DNA of 36,069 nucleotides from a virus. The notes below the pieces were generated by a model that worked only from the letters and a program-made list of their open reading frames with translations, was not told where the DNA came from and ran no database searches. Position 1 is the first letter of the stretch, and every line of letters begins with the position of its first letter. Shown here in pieces: positions 17,591-24,020 of this stretch. Location of the stretch: positions 1 through 36,069 of IMG/VR virus record IMGVR_UViG_3300006733_000029, one strand, 5' to 3'. Both the position numbers and the translations under genes were made by a program.

Positions 17591-17745
17591 CTTGTTGTCC
17601 TCCAACCTAATTTTAATCCGCAGCGACACTTTTCCACCGGCCAAGCACACCAGCACTCGTGTACCGGGTGGGTTTCTGGCGCGTTCATTCTGTCAACGAC
17701 TAGCGCGCCAGCGCTCGATTTTGATTTCTGCTTGCCATCAGCCAT
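17587..17745 (-). CDS. Small Cys-containing protein (about 52 aa), start uncertain
   Basis: The frame ends at a TGA that overlaps the ATG of the next gene. The C-terminal half, ETHPVHECWCAWPVEKCRCG, has a His/Cys pattern compatible with a metal site. The ATG at 17745 would overlap the upstream gene by 46 bases; another ATG at MNAPETHP would shorten the product to about 33 residues. No strong ribosome-binding site decides between them. Coupling to both neighbours supports expression; function unknown. Confidence 0.42.
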   Translation of the reverse strand: MADGKQKSKSSAGALVVDRMNAPETHPVHECWCAWPVEKCRCGLKLGWRTTR

Positions 17746-17873
17746 CCCGGACAGCCTTTCTGACCGCAATCGCACGGCTCAGCGTACAACCCGCACACCC
17801 GCAAATCCTCCACATCAATTCCGCTCTGCTCGGCGTAGTCTCGCTCGAACTCTTCCTTGCTCACTCCACTCAC
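17700..17873 (-). CDS. Small phage protein with PCDCG-x2-GCPGW motif (57 aa)
   Basis: The frame starts at GTG 17873, with GGGG about 7 bases upstream, and ends at TAG 17700. It reads KEEFERDYAEQSGIDVEDL and then EPCDCGQKGCPGWLMAS. The pattern F-E-R-x-Y-A-x2-S-G followed by P-C-D-C-G-x3-C-x-G-W is one I recognise as recurring in small phage proteins of unknown function: a short helix pair and a tight four-Cys metal site. It is the first small gene after the small terminase subunit, separated from it by about 300 bases without a confident gene. Confidence 0.6.
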   Translation of the reverse strand: MSGVSKEEFERDYAEQSGIDVEDLRVCGLYAEPCDCGQKGCPGWLMASRNQNRALAR

Positions 17874-18172
17874 AACAAACCCCCTTATCTCAAACCGAAG
17901 CTAGGGACCAAGTTTTCGAGTTAGCCACCTCACACTCATATCGCATTGGGGCGCACGCGTTGCCGCTTTTTTTCCTGCCCCCCAAAACGAAGCCCACGCA
18001 CGCCCGGATCATACGCAATAATAACGGCTTAGATATAACTAACCGCGCGGACCTGGGCACGCACACGCTGGAAAAGTTTATAATACCTAATACAACAAAC
18101 AAGTACCGGGCACTCGATGGTATTGTACTGTTTGCGTTTATCGTATTGTTATATAAGATACGCATATCGTAC
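17874..18172 (-). other. About 300-base gap without a confident gene
   Basis: An open frame covers much of this stretch on the minus strand, but it runs into the end of the small-terminase gene, lacks a ribosome-binding site and its product has no protein-like pattern. A homopolymer of seven T lies near 17968 followed by runs of C. I see no clear terminator or promoter. Confidence 0.4.
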
Positions 18173-18655
18173 TCACTCCAACATAATAGCATCATCGGCG
18201 GCCTCGTTTGGTTCACCGGTTACAAACTCAATATCAAATACAATACGCCCAAGCATAGCGTGCTTAATTGGGGCATACTCGCCTGTCATTTTATTAACTA
18301 TATCTATCGCGTTCATATTGGGGCTAGGTGTAATTATATCGCCATCTTTACCATGATAGTACGTATTTCGTGCTATTTTACTCAATATTTCGAGAGATTC
18401 AGCACGATTTATAATATTGGGAGATAATAAAGACTGTTTTATAATAGATATATAGGTCGATATCTTAATATTGCTTAACATGGTATTAGCAAGCACGCCG
18501 GCAGAATTATCGCTTGATATATCATAATGTGCAGCCTTGATTGCTTCAGTACCATTATTATTAAATGCGTAGTGAATGCAAAAATCAGCCTCTTTTTGAG
18601 TATATGTATACTCTTTAGGCGGTTGTGGCATGTTATCAGGAACTATAGCACCCAT
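18173..18655 (-). CDS. terS: Terminase small subunit
   Basis: The 160-residue product has the pattern of phage small terminases: after a Pro-rich N-terminus comes YTQKEADFCIHYAFNNNGTEAIKAA, a helix-turn-helix in which a Thr/Glu-containing turn is followed by A-I-K-A-A, then a stretch ending in LANTMLSNIKISTYI. It would bind the packaging site and load the large subunit. It is the first gene of the minus-strand operon. No ribosome-binding site is visible and a consensus promoter ends only 6 bases upstream, so its transcript may be leaderless. A run of very small genes and a gap of 300 bases separate it from the large subunit, which is usually next. Confidence 0.82.
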   Translation of the reverse strand: MGAIVPDNMPQPPKEYTYTQKEADFCIHYAFNNNGTEAIKAAHYDISSDNSAGVLANTMLSNIKISTYISIIKQSLLSPNIINRAESLEILSKIARNTYYHGKDGDIITPSPNMNAIDIVNKMTGEYAPIKHAMLGRIVFDIEFVTGEPNEAADDAIMLE

Positions 18656-18661
18656 AAGAGT

Positions 18662-18690
18662 TATATAATAGATTGCCCGGTTAATGTCAA
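18662..18690 (-). promoter_or_regulatory. Sigma70-type promoter of the virion operon
   Basis: Reading the minus strand, TTGACA (18690-18685) is separated by exactly 17 bases from TATATA (18667-18662). Only 6 bases separate the -10 box from the ATG of the small terminase at 18655, so the predicted transcription start falls on or within a base or two of the start codon. No other gene start lies nearby on this strand. Confidence 0.72.
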
Positions 18691-18710
18691 GCCTAACAGC
18701 GTTAAAACTT

Positions 18711-18870
18711 GGCTAATTAGATAATAAAAGTCTACAATATATATTTATGTTTAAGTTTATCTTTTATCTTTTAGTGAGTGTAATACTTGGCTAGTTTGAT
18801 AATTTTATTTATCAAATTAGATAAATCATGTTATCAAGTTAGATAATTGGCTAATTAGATAAATCATGTT
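18711..18870. repeat. Five iteron-like copies with TTAGATAA core
   Basis: Copies are at 18711-18724 (GGCTAATTAGATAA), 18789-18802 (GGCTAGTTTGATAA), 18811-18832 (ATCAAATTAGATAAATCATG plus TT), 18833-18846 (ATCAAGTTAGATAA) and 18849-18870 (GGCTAATTAGATAAATCATG plus TT). Core starts of copies 2, 3 and 4 are 22 bases apart, two helical turns, and copy 5 follows after 16. The first copy lies just upstream of the -35 box of the small-terminase promoter. This fits a protein-binding array, either a repressor or activator operator or replication-origin iterons; sequence alone does not decide. Confidence 0.7.
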
Positions 18871-19054
18871 AAGAAATCAGCACAACCGGGCATATCGAGT
18901 GTAAACGAAGCTATAAATATTATTTTTGAGAGTGGACTGCTATTTTATCAGCTACGAATTATAGCTAGTGCGTAGCTAAAAATGCCAAAACACGCCCAAA
19001 TTGGACCCTAGAGGGCTCTATTAGCTTCAGAATGGGTAATTATATACCCCCAAA

Positions 19055-19368
19055 CAGTCCGCCAGTTTTAGCTACGAAAAAGCAGTCCGCCGGGCAGTCC
19101 GATAAAAAATAAAGTGCCTGGACTTTTTCCAGCGTTCAAAAATGCAGTCCGAAAAATAAATAGGTGCCGGCCCACCGCCACAATGGACCGACACCGAAGG
19201 AAAGAGAACCGACCGAGGCCGGCACGCTTTCATATCAATTATATAACATATGCAGTCCGCAGTCCGCAACCTCAAAGCCTGGACTTGGACTGTATTTAGC
19301 TTCAAAATTGATTTATGAATTATTGTAGCTAAAACTGGCTAAATCACGTTCAAAAATCATGCAGTCCG
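19055..19368 (+). repeat. Seven CAGTCCG heptamers in the early control region
   Basis: Exact CAGTCCG starts at 19055, 19083, 19095, 19145, 19253, 19260 and 19362; two are back to back at 19253-19266. All have the same orientation. Most are preceded by G or A and followed by C or A. The last copy ends four bases before the candidate -35 region of the early promoter. Spacing is irregular, so this is not a CRISPR array. It looks like multiple binding sites for one phage or host factor. Confidence 0.65.
19164..19225. repeat. Inverted repeat GTGCCGGCC / GGCCGGCAC
   Basis: Nine bases at 19164-19172 are the perfect reverse complement of 19217-19225, with 44 bases between them. It lies inside the CAGTCCG array and is much more GC-rich than its surroundings. 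It may form a hairpin in RNA or DNA. No T run follows on either strand, so a simple intrinsic terminator is unlikely. Confidence 0.5.
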
Positions 19369-19372
19369 ACTA

Positions 19373-19400
19373 TTGCGTATATATGAAACATATCTATAAT
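19373..19400 (+). promoter_or_regulatory. Candidate early promoter
   Basis: A perfect TATAAT at 19395-19400 lies 16 bases after a weak -35-like TTGCGT at 19373-19378. The first early gene starts at 19431, which would give a leader of about 25 bases that begins just before the start-associated repeat. A CAGTCCG copy (19362-19368) directly abuts the -35 region, as expected if an activator or repressor acts there. Confidence 0.55.
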
Positions 19401-19430
19401 GAAGCTATCAATCGAAAGCGAGGCACCACC

Positions 19431-19844
19431 ATGTTAAAGGAAATCACAATAACAAAGGAAACCCATTGCAACCACTGTCAAGACTACGATGAAATCAAAG
19501 GCGACAACCCACCCACCACTTGCAACCGGCAACGTTGCACATTCTACGGCACCGAGGGGCAACCCCCTGCTATTCAATCGCTTACTATTATTGGCCGTAA
19601 ATGGTTCGATGGAGTAAACGGCAATACATACCACACAAGTCAGATCATAGTAAACGGCGAAACCATACACAAGACCCCAATGGAATACGGTTATGGCGAA
19701 CAATATTTAGAGACAGCCAGGCAGTACCTAGTAGCAAAGGAATATATTATAACCGAGGAATACACCCCACTATGGCGTTATTGCAGAGAGAACAACATCA
19801 AATTTGAATATATGGAGTTCAGCGGCCGAAAGAAAGATTTATAA
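19431..19844 (+). CDS. Early hypothetical protein, N-terminal Cys cluster (137 aa)
   Basis: ATG at 19431 directly follows the first copy of the start-associated repeat; an in-frame ATG upstream has no such leader. The N-terminal third has HCNHCQDYDE and TTCNRQRCTFYG, a four-Cys metal-site pattern. The rest, IIGRKWFDGVNGNTYHTSQI followed by NGETIHKTPMEYGYGEQYL, is a stretch I recognise from phage proteins of unknown function with G-N-T-Y-H and Y-G-Y-G-x-Q-Y signatures. It is the first gene of the early operon and therefore likely among the first expressed. Function unknown. Confidence 0.75.
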   Translation: MLKEITITKETHCNHCQDYDEIKGDNPPTTCNRQRCTFYGTEGQPPAIQSLTIIGRKWFDGVNGNTYHTSQIIVNGETIHKTPMEYGYGEQYLETARQYLVAKEYIITEEYTPLWRYCRENNIKFEYMEFSGRKKDL

Positions 19845-19845
19845 G

Positions 19846-19998
19846 ATGAATAAGTGTGATAAATGCCAATATAAAGAATATCCGGCAGAGTGCGAAGCCC
19901 ACCGCCATGTATGCGAAGAAATCGAGGCATACAATAAGAGAGAGCAAGCACGGACCGAAGCCGGCGAACAACTAGCGAGAGAGTACCGCAATAAATAA
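19846..19998 (+). CDS. Small Cys/His protein (50 aa)
   Basis: ATG at 19846 is one base after the preceding stop, suggesting coupled translation; this is one of the few early starts without the repeated leader. The product reads MNKCDKCQYKEYPAEC, then HRHVCEE, then a Glu/Arg-rich helix. The C-x2-C and later Cys/His residues suggest a zinc knuckle. Function unknown. Confidence 0.6.
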   Translation: MNKCDKCQYKEYPAECEAHRHVCEEIEAYNKREQARTEAGEQLAREYRNK

Positions 19999-20013
19999 AA
20001 GTGAGGCACCAAA

Positions 20014-20178
20014 ATGAGTAAAGCGAAGCCAGTATGTAAAGATTGCCCGGCAAACGTTGAGGAATACCAAAAAGAAACTGATAGAGTGATATGGGTATGC
20101 ACACGCTACAATATGGGCAGCACGGCCATTACATATTGCCCATTCAAAGAGGCGAACCTTAATTGGAACGCTGAATAA
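20014..20178 (+). CDS. Small Cys-rich protein (54 aa)
   Basis: The ATG follows AAAAGTGAGGCACC. The product has VCKDCPANVEEY near the N-terminus, WVCTRYNMG in the middle and TYCPFKEANLNW near the end, giving four Cys in C-x2-C, C, C spacing, typical of small phage zinc-binding proteins. It stands in a series of similar small genes and ends two bases before the next leader repeat. Function unknown. Confidence 0.65.
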   Translation: MSKAKPVCKDCPANVEEYQKETDRVIWVCTRYNMGSTAITYCPFKEANLNWNAE

Positions 20179-20197
20179 TAGAAAGTGAGGCAGAACA

Positions 20198-20431
20198 ATG
20201 AGATACAGTATTGAAATTATCCAGGACCCATCAGGCATACCACACACACACTTCGCAACATGGACGAAGGACGAAAAACTAGTTGAGCGTGTTACTGCTT
20301 ATATAAAAATGCTGATGGACAAGGAACACGCAAAGAATATAAAACGCATAGATAAAATATGTAGCGCTTGTGAGAGTGTATATAAGACCGATGATGGTTG
20401 CACTCTTAAAGATTGCCCAAAATTGATATAA
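20198..20431 (+). CDS. Early hypothetical protein, C-terminal Cys cluster (77 aa)
   Basis: The leader is GAAAGTGAGGCAGAACA, a slightly altered copy of the repeat. The N-terminal part is alpha/beta (MRYSIEIIQDPSGIPHTHF, then a helix VERVTAYIKMLMDKEH), and the C-terminus carries ICSACESVYKTDDGCTLKDC, a C-x2-C plus two Cys cluster like the one in neighbouring early proteins. Function unknown. Confidence 0.68.
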   Translation: MRYSIEIIQDPSGIPHTHFATWTKDEKLVERVTAYIKMLMDKEHAKNIKRIDKICSACESVYKTDDGCTLKDCPKLI

Positions 20432-20473
20432 ATAGAACGCTGGAAAAATATTTAGAAAGTGAGGCACCGACTG

Positions 20474-20782
20474 ATGGACCGCACATATACAAGTGTAGGA
20501 AAAGAATACACAAAGGACCGCGATAAAATCGACGCAATACTTGACCGGCTACAATGGCAAGCACCACCGCTGAAGCTATCGCGAATGGATGCGGATGCGA
20601 TAGAGGAAGCTATTGCACAATGCCGGATACCCAAAGTTAGCCACGTTGCAGTAAGCAATGAACTAGCACCGTTTGGGCTTGAGGGTATCCGAGCACAATA
20701 TAAAAATGGTTTAGCTCAAATTTACTTGCTACACATAGGCACCGAGGTTGTAATAATAGCAACCGACTTTGAAGCTAACTAG
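20474..20782 (+). CDS. Early hypothetical protein (102 aa)
   Basis: ATG at 20474 lies six bases after the repeated leader; a GTG inside the leader is in frame but would place the ribosome-binding site inside the gene. The product has a charged helical N-terminal half (DRDKIDAILDRLQW, DADAIEEAIAQCR) and a hydrophobic strand-rich C-terminal half (GLAQIYLLHIGTEVVIIATDF). No known motif. The last base overlaps the next leader repeat. Confidence 0.65.
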   Translation: MDRTYTSVGKEYTKDRDKIDAILDRLQWQAPPLKLSRMDADAIEEAIAQCRIPKVSHVAVSNELAPFGLEGIRAQYKNGLAQIYLLHIGTEVVIIATDFEAN

Positions 20783-20798
20783 AAAGTGAGGCACCAAA

Positions 20799-21017
20799 AT
20801 GAGATACCACCGACGAAATTTTTACGATAACGAACCACGAGACATAACAGCCAAGTTTGATAGTATATGCAAGTGTGGCCGGCACATAACAAAGGGCGAT
20901 GAAATAAGATACTACCCCAAGACACGAACCGCGATATGTGGAGAGTGTGCAATACCAGAACGCCAGGCATTTAACGAAATGCGAGCCGATGAAACATATT
21001 TATCAGTAACATTATAA
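20799..21017 (+). CDS. Zinc-ribbon-type early protein (72 aa)
   Basis: The standard leader repeat precedes the ATG. The core, ITAKFDSICKCGRHITKGDE followed by YYPKTRTAICGEC, matches a pattern I know from small phage and bacterial proteins: A-K-F, C-x-C-G, I-x-K-G-D, Y-Y-P, C-x2-C. It is presumably a single zinc ribbon of unknown binding partner. The downstream gene begins after a full leader repeat with a 16-base gap before it. Confidence 0.7.
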   Translation: MRYHRRNFYDNEPRDITAKFDSICKCGRHITKGDEIRYYPKTRTAICGECAIPERQAFNEMRADETYLSVTL

Positions 21018-21050
21018 CGCCGGATTGCCGGCAGAAAGTGAGGCACCAAA

Positions 21051-21674
21051 ATGGGTTGCTTTAGTCAAAAATGTAATATATGTGGAGAACCAGTTAATAG
21101 TGACAGCTTCAGCGGTGAGTATGTATATCTATTCTTACTAAAGAACGGCAAAGTCATAGAACAAATGCAAGGGCAGTATGATAGCTATGGGCGTGTTTTT
21201 GATGATGATATGAATAGTATTGAATGGAAAATGGATTGGGGCGAGGTTTGCACTCTATGGTTTAATGATAACGAGGGCGATGGACTCGCGTACATACATG
21301 GAGATTGCTACAGCGGAACGCCCCCCACTACCATATCAGAACGAGACCCAAATCAAGGTTGGGGCAGATACAAGCACCCCACAACGGCACCGAATCCGGA
21401 ACCAACAGCACCACCCAAGGAACCAACCCCAAGTTATACAATCACTGATAAAGAACGTGATACCATAGCCGGGATTGCAAAAAAACATAGCTTTACAAAT
21501 CTACTCTATTGCATTGCCGAGATTGCCGACACTCAAAACGATATATGGCACAATAACGCCACAAATGAGGGTTGCGATAAGCAAGTGGAAACTTGGGCAG
21601 AAATGAGCCGACACATAGGGGCAACGATTGAAACCATAACAGAGGAAAACCTTGACGAACCAATGATGTTTTAA
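21051..21674 (+). CDS. Early two-part protein with N-terminal CxxC domain (207 aa)
   Basis: A perfect leader repeat precedes the ATG. Residues 1-90 form a domain starting CFSQKCNICGEPVNSDSFSG with YVYLFLLKNGKVIEQMQGQY, SYGRVFDDDMNSIEW and a later HGDC, a zinc-containing beta fold. A Pro/Thr-rich linker (about residues 105-130) follows, then a helical C-terminal domain (ERDTIAGIAKKHSFTNLLYC, then an acidic tail). I recognise the N-terminal style from proteins of unknown role in phages and large viruses. Function unknown. Confidence 0.7.
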   Translation: MGCFSQKCNICGEPVNSDSFSGEYVYLFLLKNGKVIEQMQGQYDSYGRVFDDDMNSIEWKMDWGEVCTLWFNDNEGDGLAYIHGDCYSGTPPTTISERDPNQGWGRYKHPTTAPNPEPTAPPKEPTPSYTITDKERDTIAGIAKKHSFTNLLYCIAEIADTQNDIWHNNATNEGCDKQVETWAEMSRHIGATIETITEENLDEPMMF

Positions 21675-21695
21675 TAACGAAAGTGAGGCACCAAA

Positions 21696-22031
21696 ATGAT
21701 AACGAGTTACTATGCAGGAATCTATAACGACGACCGCGGTAAAGTGCTGCAAGTCAGCGATGATATCGATTGCTTGAGTTGCGAGATACTGGCAAAACCC
21801 GGCGTATGTCATGGCCAGCCAATGAGTACCGCCCATATGATACACGTTGCCAAAATATCCGCCAGTTTCTTTAGGTGCCACCACCTAGAGATAAATTGCA
21901 GCCGAGGGCGAGGCAGTTACCAATGGATACCTATTAAGGGCACCGAGAGCTATAAGCGAATAGATCAGCTACAGCATGAAAGTGAAATATCAAGATGGTT
22001 AGACAACAAAGAAAGTGAGGCACCGGCATGA
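21696..22031 (+). CDS. Early hypothetical protein reading through the next leader repeat (111 aa)
   Basis: A perfect leader repeat precedes the ATG. The product contains CLSCEILAKPGVCHG and later FRCHHLEINCSRG, so it is again Cys/His-rich, and ends in the residues ESEAPA. Those last codons are the next leader repeat itself, and the TGA overlaps the following ATG. No family recognised. Confidence 0.66.
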   Translation: MITSYYAGIYNDDRGKVLQVSDDIDCLSCEILAKPGVCHGQPMSTAHMIHVAKISASFFRCHHLEINCSRGRGSYQWIPIKGTESYKRIDQLQHESEISRWLDNKESEAPA

Positions 22032-22045
22032 TAATGGCAAAATAA
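22011..22045 (+). other. Leader repeat followed by a 5-codon open frame
   Basis: A full GAAAGTGAGGCACC copy is followed by ATG at 22028, but this frame encodes only MIMAK before TAA at 22043-22045. The next leader repeat follows after 21 bases. It is either the remnant of a deleted small gene or a minimal leader peptide. Confidence 0.5.
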
Positions 22046-22082
22046 AGTTTCCAGCGAAATAATAACGAAAGTGAGGACCGCC

Positions 22083-22214
22083 ATGAGTGCAAAGTTATGC
22101 CACAAGTGCAAACGCTATAAGAGGGATTGCACAAGCCACAGCCCCAAGGACACACGCAAGGGCCGCGAGTGTAAGTTTGAGGCCGGTAGTAACGACCCCA
22201 ACGATGGAGAGTAA
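22083..22214 (+). CDS. Small Cys-rich basic protein (43 aa)
   Basis: The leader is GAAAGTGAGGACCGCC, a repeat copy shortened by one or two bases. The product opens MSAKLCHKCKRYKRDCTSHS and later has GRECKFEAG, giving C-x2-C, C and C and a high Lys/Arg content, consistent with a small nucleic-acid-binding or structural zinc protein. Function unknown; similar tiny four-Cys proteins lie on both sides. Confidence 0.62.
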   Translation: MSAKLCHKCKRYKRDCTSHSPKDTRKGRECKFEAGSNDPNDGE

Positions 22215-22242
22215 ATAAATATAAGAAAGTGAGGCACCAGCC

Positions 22243-22635
22243 ATGAACAAGGCAGAAATCATAGCACACTGGAAAGCATTGCAACCAGACGCACCGGTAA
22301 TGATGCAAGAGGTACCGTATAAGCACAAGGGCAGTACATACGATCAGGATGGTATAAGGTTGACCGGCAGTAAACAGTTTATTGATAGCGTGCTATCTAA
22401 TATGAAAGAGTTGCTAGACTTTGAGAGCGATACAACTAGGTTGCAACTCGTTTACAAGCGTAGCACCGACAACAAAACCGGGGCCGAGATTGATGGTTAC
22501 AACTGCTATATACAGGTACATGAGCGAGGCGGTGAGGCTAAAATGATGAATGCGTTTATCAGCAGTATCAAGCACAAGAACAACGCATATCAGGTTGCAG
22601 CCGAGGACATGATTCAAGAGGCTATGGCAATATAA
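22243..22635 (+). CDS. Early hypothetical protein (130 aa)
   Basis: A perfect leader repeat precedes the ATG. The product begins MNKAEIIAHWKALQPDAPVM, has a helix GSKQFIDSVLSNMKELLDFE, then paired strands (TRLQLVYKRSTDNKTG, YNCYIQVHERGGEA) and a C-terminal helix. The mixture looks like a compact alpha/beta domain. No catalytic motif recognised. A strong hairpin follows 20 bases after its stop. Confidence 0.66.
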   Translation: MNKAEIIAHWKALQPDAPVMMQEVPYKHKGSTYDQDGIRLTGSKQFIDSVLSNMKELLDFESDTTRLQLVYKRSTDNKTGAEIDGYNCYIQVHERGGEAKMMNAFISSIKHKNNAYQVAAEDMIQEAMAI

Positions 22636-22655
22636 GCAATACAAAATAATAACAA

Positions 22656-22679
22656 GGGTGCCGGCGAGAGTCGGCACCC
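22656..22679 (+). promoter_or_regulatory. Perfect 8-bp hairpin GGGTGCCG / CGGCACCC
   Basis: Arms at 22656-22663 and 22672-22679 are exact reverse complements with an 8-base loop GCGAGAGT. No T run follows, so it is not a standard terminator. It ends one base before a shortened leader repeat, so it could affect ribosome access to the next start or shield the mRNA from decay. Confidence 0.6.
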
Positions 22680-22693
22680 GGAGAGGCACCACA

Positions 22694-23278
22694 ATGTTTG
22701 ACAACAAACAGAAAGACACAATCATAAATGAATATGTGAGCTGGCGGGATAGCATGGAAGATAGATACGAGGAACTACCTATAGTTGATGGTACCGACAT
22801 TGATAGCGTGATAGTCGGCCACCTAGTAGCACCGATATCCGAACAGACACTAGAGGCAATCCAAAACACCCTTGAGGATATCCGCGATGTACTTGAGGTA
22901 AGCATTATTGATGAGGGTGAGTTGAGCCACACCATTGAGTGTTTGGAAAACTATATCAAAGACAAGCGGAAAGATGAGGTATCAGTTTACCGTAGCAAGA
23001 ACGGTTGTAATTGCTGCGATACCACCGGCGATGTAACGACATTCGTGCATGAGAACGTAGGATTTACCGTAAATATATGTGATGAGTGTCTAGCAAAGGC
23101 ACCGGCCCAAACAGTCAACATTGATATACGTGAGGGCTTGATTGATGGATTGTTAGTGCCGAAGAATGTAGAGGTTAATATCCGGGATTATGATGTTTAC
23201 GATGAAGAAGCCGAGGGTGTAAAGCATGATGAGAACGGAGTACCGTACACCGAGAGTATTTATAGCAACCATCTATAA
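22694..23278 (+). CDS. Early hypothetical protein with internal Cys cluster (194 aa)
   Basis: ATG at 22694 follows a shortened repeat (GAGAGGCACCACA); an in-frame ATG at 22658 falls inside the hairpin and is disfavoured. The N-terminal 90 residues are acidic and helical (EQTLEAIQNTLEDIRDVLEV). Then SKNGCNCCDTTGDV and NICDECLAKAP form a zinc-type Cys cluster, followed by a strand-rich acidic C-terminus. Function unknown. Confidence 0.66.
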   Translation: MFDNKQKDTIINEYVSWRDSMEDRYEELPIVDGTDIDSVIVGHLVAPISEQTLEAIQNTLEDIRDVLEVSIIDEGELSHTIECLENYIKDKRKDEVSVYRSKNGCNCCDTTGDVTTFVHENVGFTVNICDECLAKAPAQTVNIDIREGLIDGLLVPKNVEVNIRDYDVYDEEAEGVKHDENGVPYTESIYSNHL

Positions 23279-23304
23279 AATTCCAGCAAAGGCGGAATAG
23301 TGTT

Positions 23305-23436
23305 ATGCAAGATAATAGAATACCGACACATAATAACGATACCCGCGTTGTCTATCATATACCGCGAATAACGCGGATAACAACGCCGGAGAGCAGACTT
23401 AAGCGGTTATTCAAGTGGATATTCAGGGTGAAATAA
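23305..23436 (+). CDS. Tiny basic protein (43 aa)
   Basis: ATG at 23305 follows AGGCGGA by about 8 bases, not the leader repeat used by its neighbours. The product reads MQDNRIPTHNNDTRVVYHIP and ends with a basic, hydrophobic helix (SRLKRLFKWIFRVK) that could be amphipathic. It fills a gap of about 190 bases between two repeat-led genes. Support is moderate: open frame, a ribosome-binding site and a plausible peptide. Confidence 0.45.
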   Translation: MQDNRIPTHNNDTRVVYHIPRITRITTPESRLKRLFKWIFRVK

Positions 23437-23471
23437 AACACCGCTATCAGCGGAGAAAGTGAGGCACTAAA

Positions 23472-23753
23472 ATGCACGAGTGTAATGTATGTGGAGTGAG
23501 TTTTGATGAGGGATACAGCCAAACCTATTGTAGTGAGGCGTGTTTTAAGGCAGATCAAATGAGGGGCGAGGTATTAAATCAGCGTTTGAAGAATAGTAAG
23601 TGCGAGTACATAATCCGGAACGAACTATCGAACACGCTTGAAAGAATACTTAAGCTCGGTGAACAGTTTGATGAAAACCCTAGTGATGTACGACTTGCTA
23701 CAGCCAGCTATGTAATGGGTTATATGGGAGTACACTACGGGCTCACGACTTAA
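23472..23753 (+). CDS. Early zinc-knuckle protein (93 aa)
   Basis: The leader repeat GAAAGTGAGGCACT precedes the ATG. The N-terminus has MHECNVCGVSFDEGYSQTYC followed by SEACFK, a C-x2-C plus C-x3-C zinc motif close to MYM/TRASH-type knuckles. The rest is helical (NELSNTLERILKLGEQF) with a short hydrophobic end. Function unknown; the knuckle suggests protein or nucleic-acid contact. Confidence 0.68.
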   Translation: MHECNVCGVSFDEGYSQTYCSEACFKADQMRGEVLNQRLKNSKCEYIIRNELSNTLERILKLGEQFDENPSDVRLATASYVMGYMGVHYGLTT

Positions 23754-23763
23754 AAACAGGGGC

Positions 23764-23791
23764 TTGACAAATAAAAAACAAGTGGTATTAT
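23764..23791 (+). promoter_or_regulatory. Internal early promoter candidate
   Basis: TTGACA at 23764-23769 is followed after 16 bases by TATTAT at 23786-23791, in the gap after the stop at 23753. Predicted transcription would start about 25 bases before the ATG at 23826. It could separately drive the block with the ATPase and RecT genes. Confidence 0.6.
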
Positions 23792-23825
23792 GTGATGGCA
23801 CGCCACTTTAGAGAGTGAGGCACCA

Positions 23826-24020
23826 ATGCAACCACAAGAGGCACAAATCGATTTTAGCGATGGTAATATCTACTTTAAGGAAATCGCACGCCCACCGCTA
23901 GATTTAAGGCGGAATCAGTACGACCTATTTGCCGGCGAAACACATCTATGGAACTACAAGCGTTTAGTCCGCCGTTGCAGACCGAAACCGATACCCAAAG
24001 AACAGGCACCATTATTCTAA
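23826..24020 (+). CDS. Small early protein (64 aa)
   Basis: The leader is GAGAGTGAGGCACC, two bases from the ATG. The product begins MQPQEAQIDFSDGNIYFKEI and has a basic C-terminal part (YKRLVRRCRPKPIPKEQ) ending in APLF. It is the first gene after the internal promoter candidate. No metal cluster or membrane segment; no family recognised. Confidence 0.62.
   Translation: MQPQEAQIDFSDGNIYFKEIARPPLDLRRNQYDLFAGETHLWNYKRLVRRCRPKPIPKEQAPLF

Noticed and set aside
17890-18216. Minus-strand 108-codon open frame at the end of the small terminase gene
   Set aside because: It overlaps the terS end, has no ribosome-binding site and its residue pattern is not protein-like.
19114-19299. Plus-strand small open frame in the control region
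   Set aside because: It is built over the CAGTCCG repeats and the inverted repeat, has no ribosome-binding site, and its product is an Arg/Pro-rich run without pattern.
19055-19368. CRISPR array
   Set aside because: The repeat unit is only seven bases, spacing is irregular and no cas gene is present.
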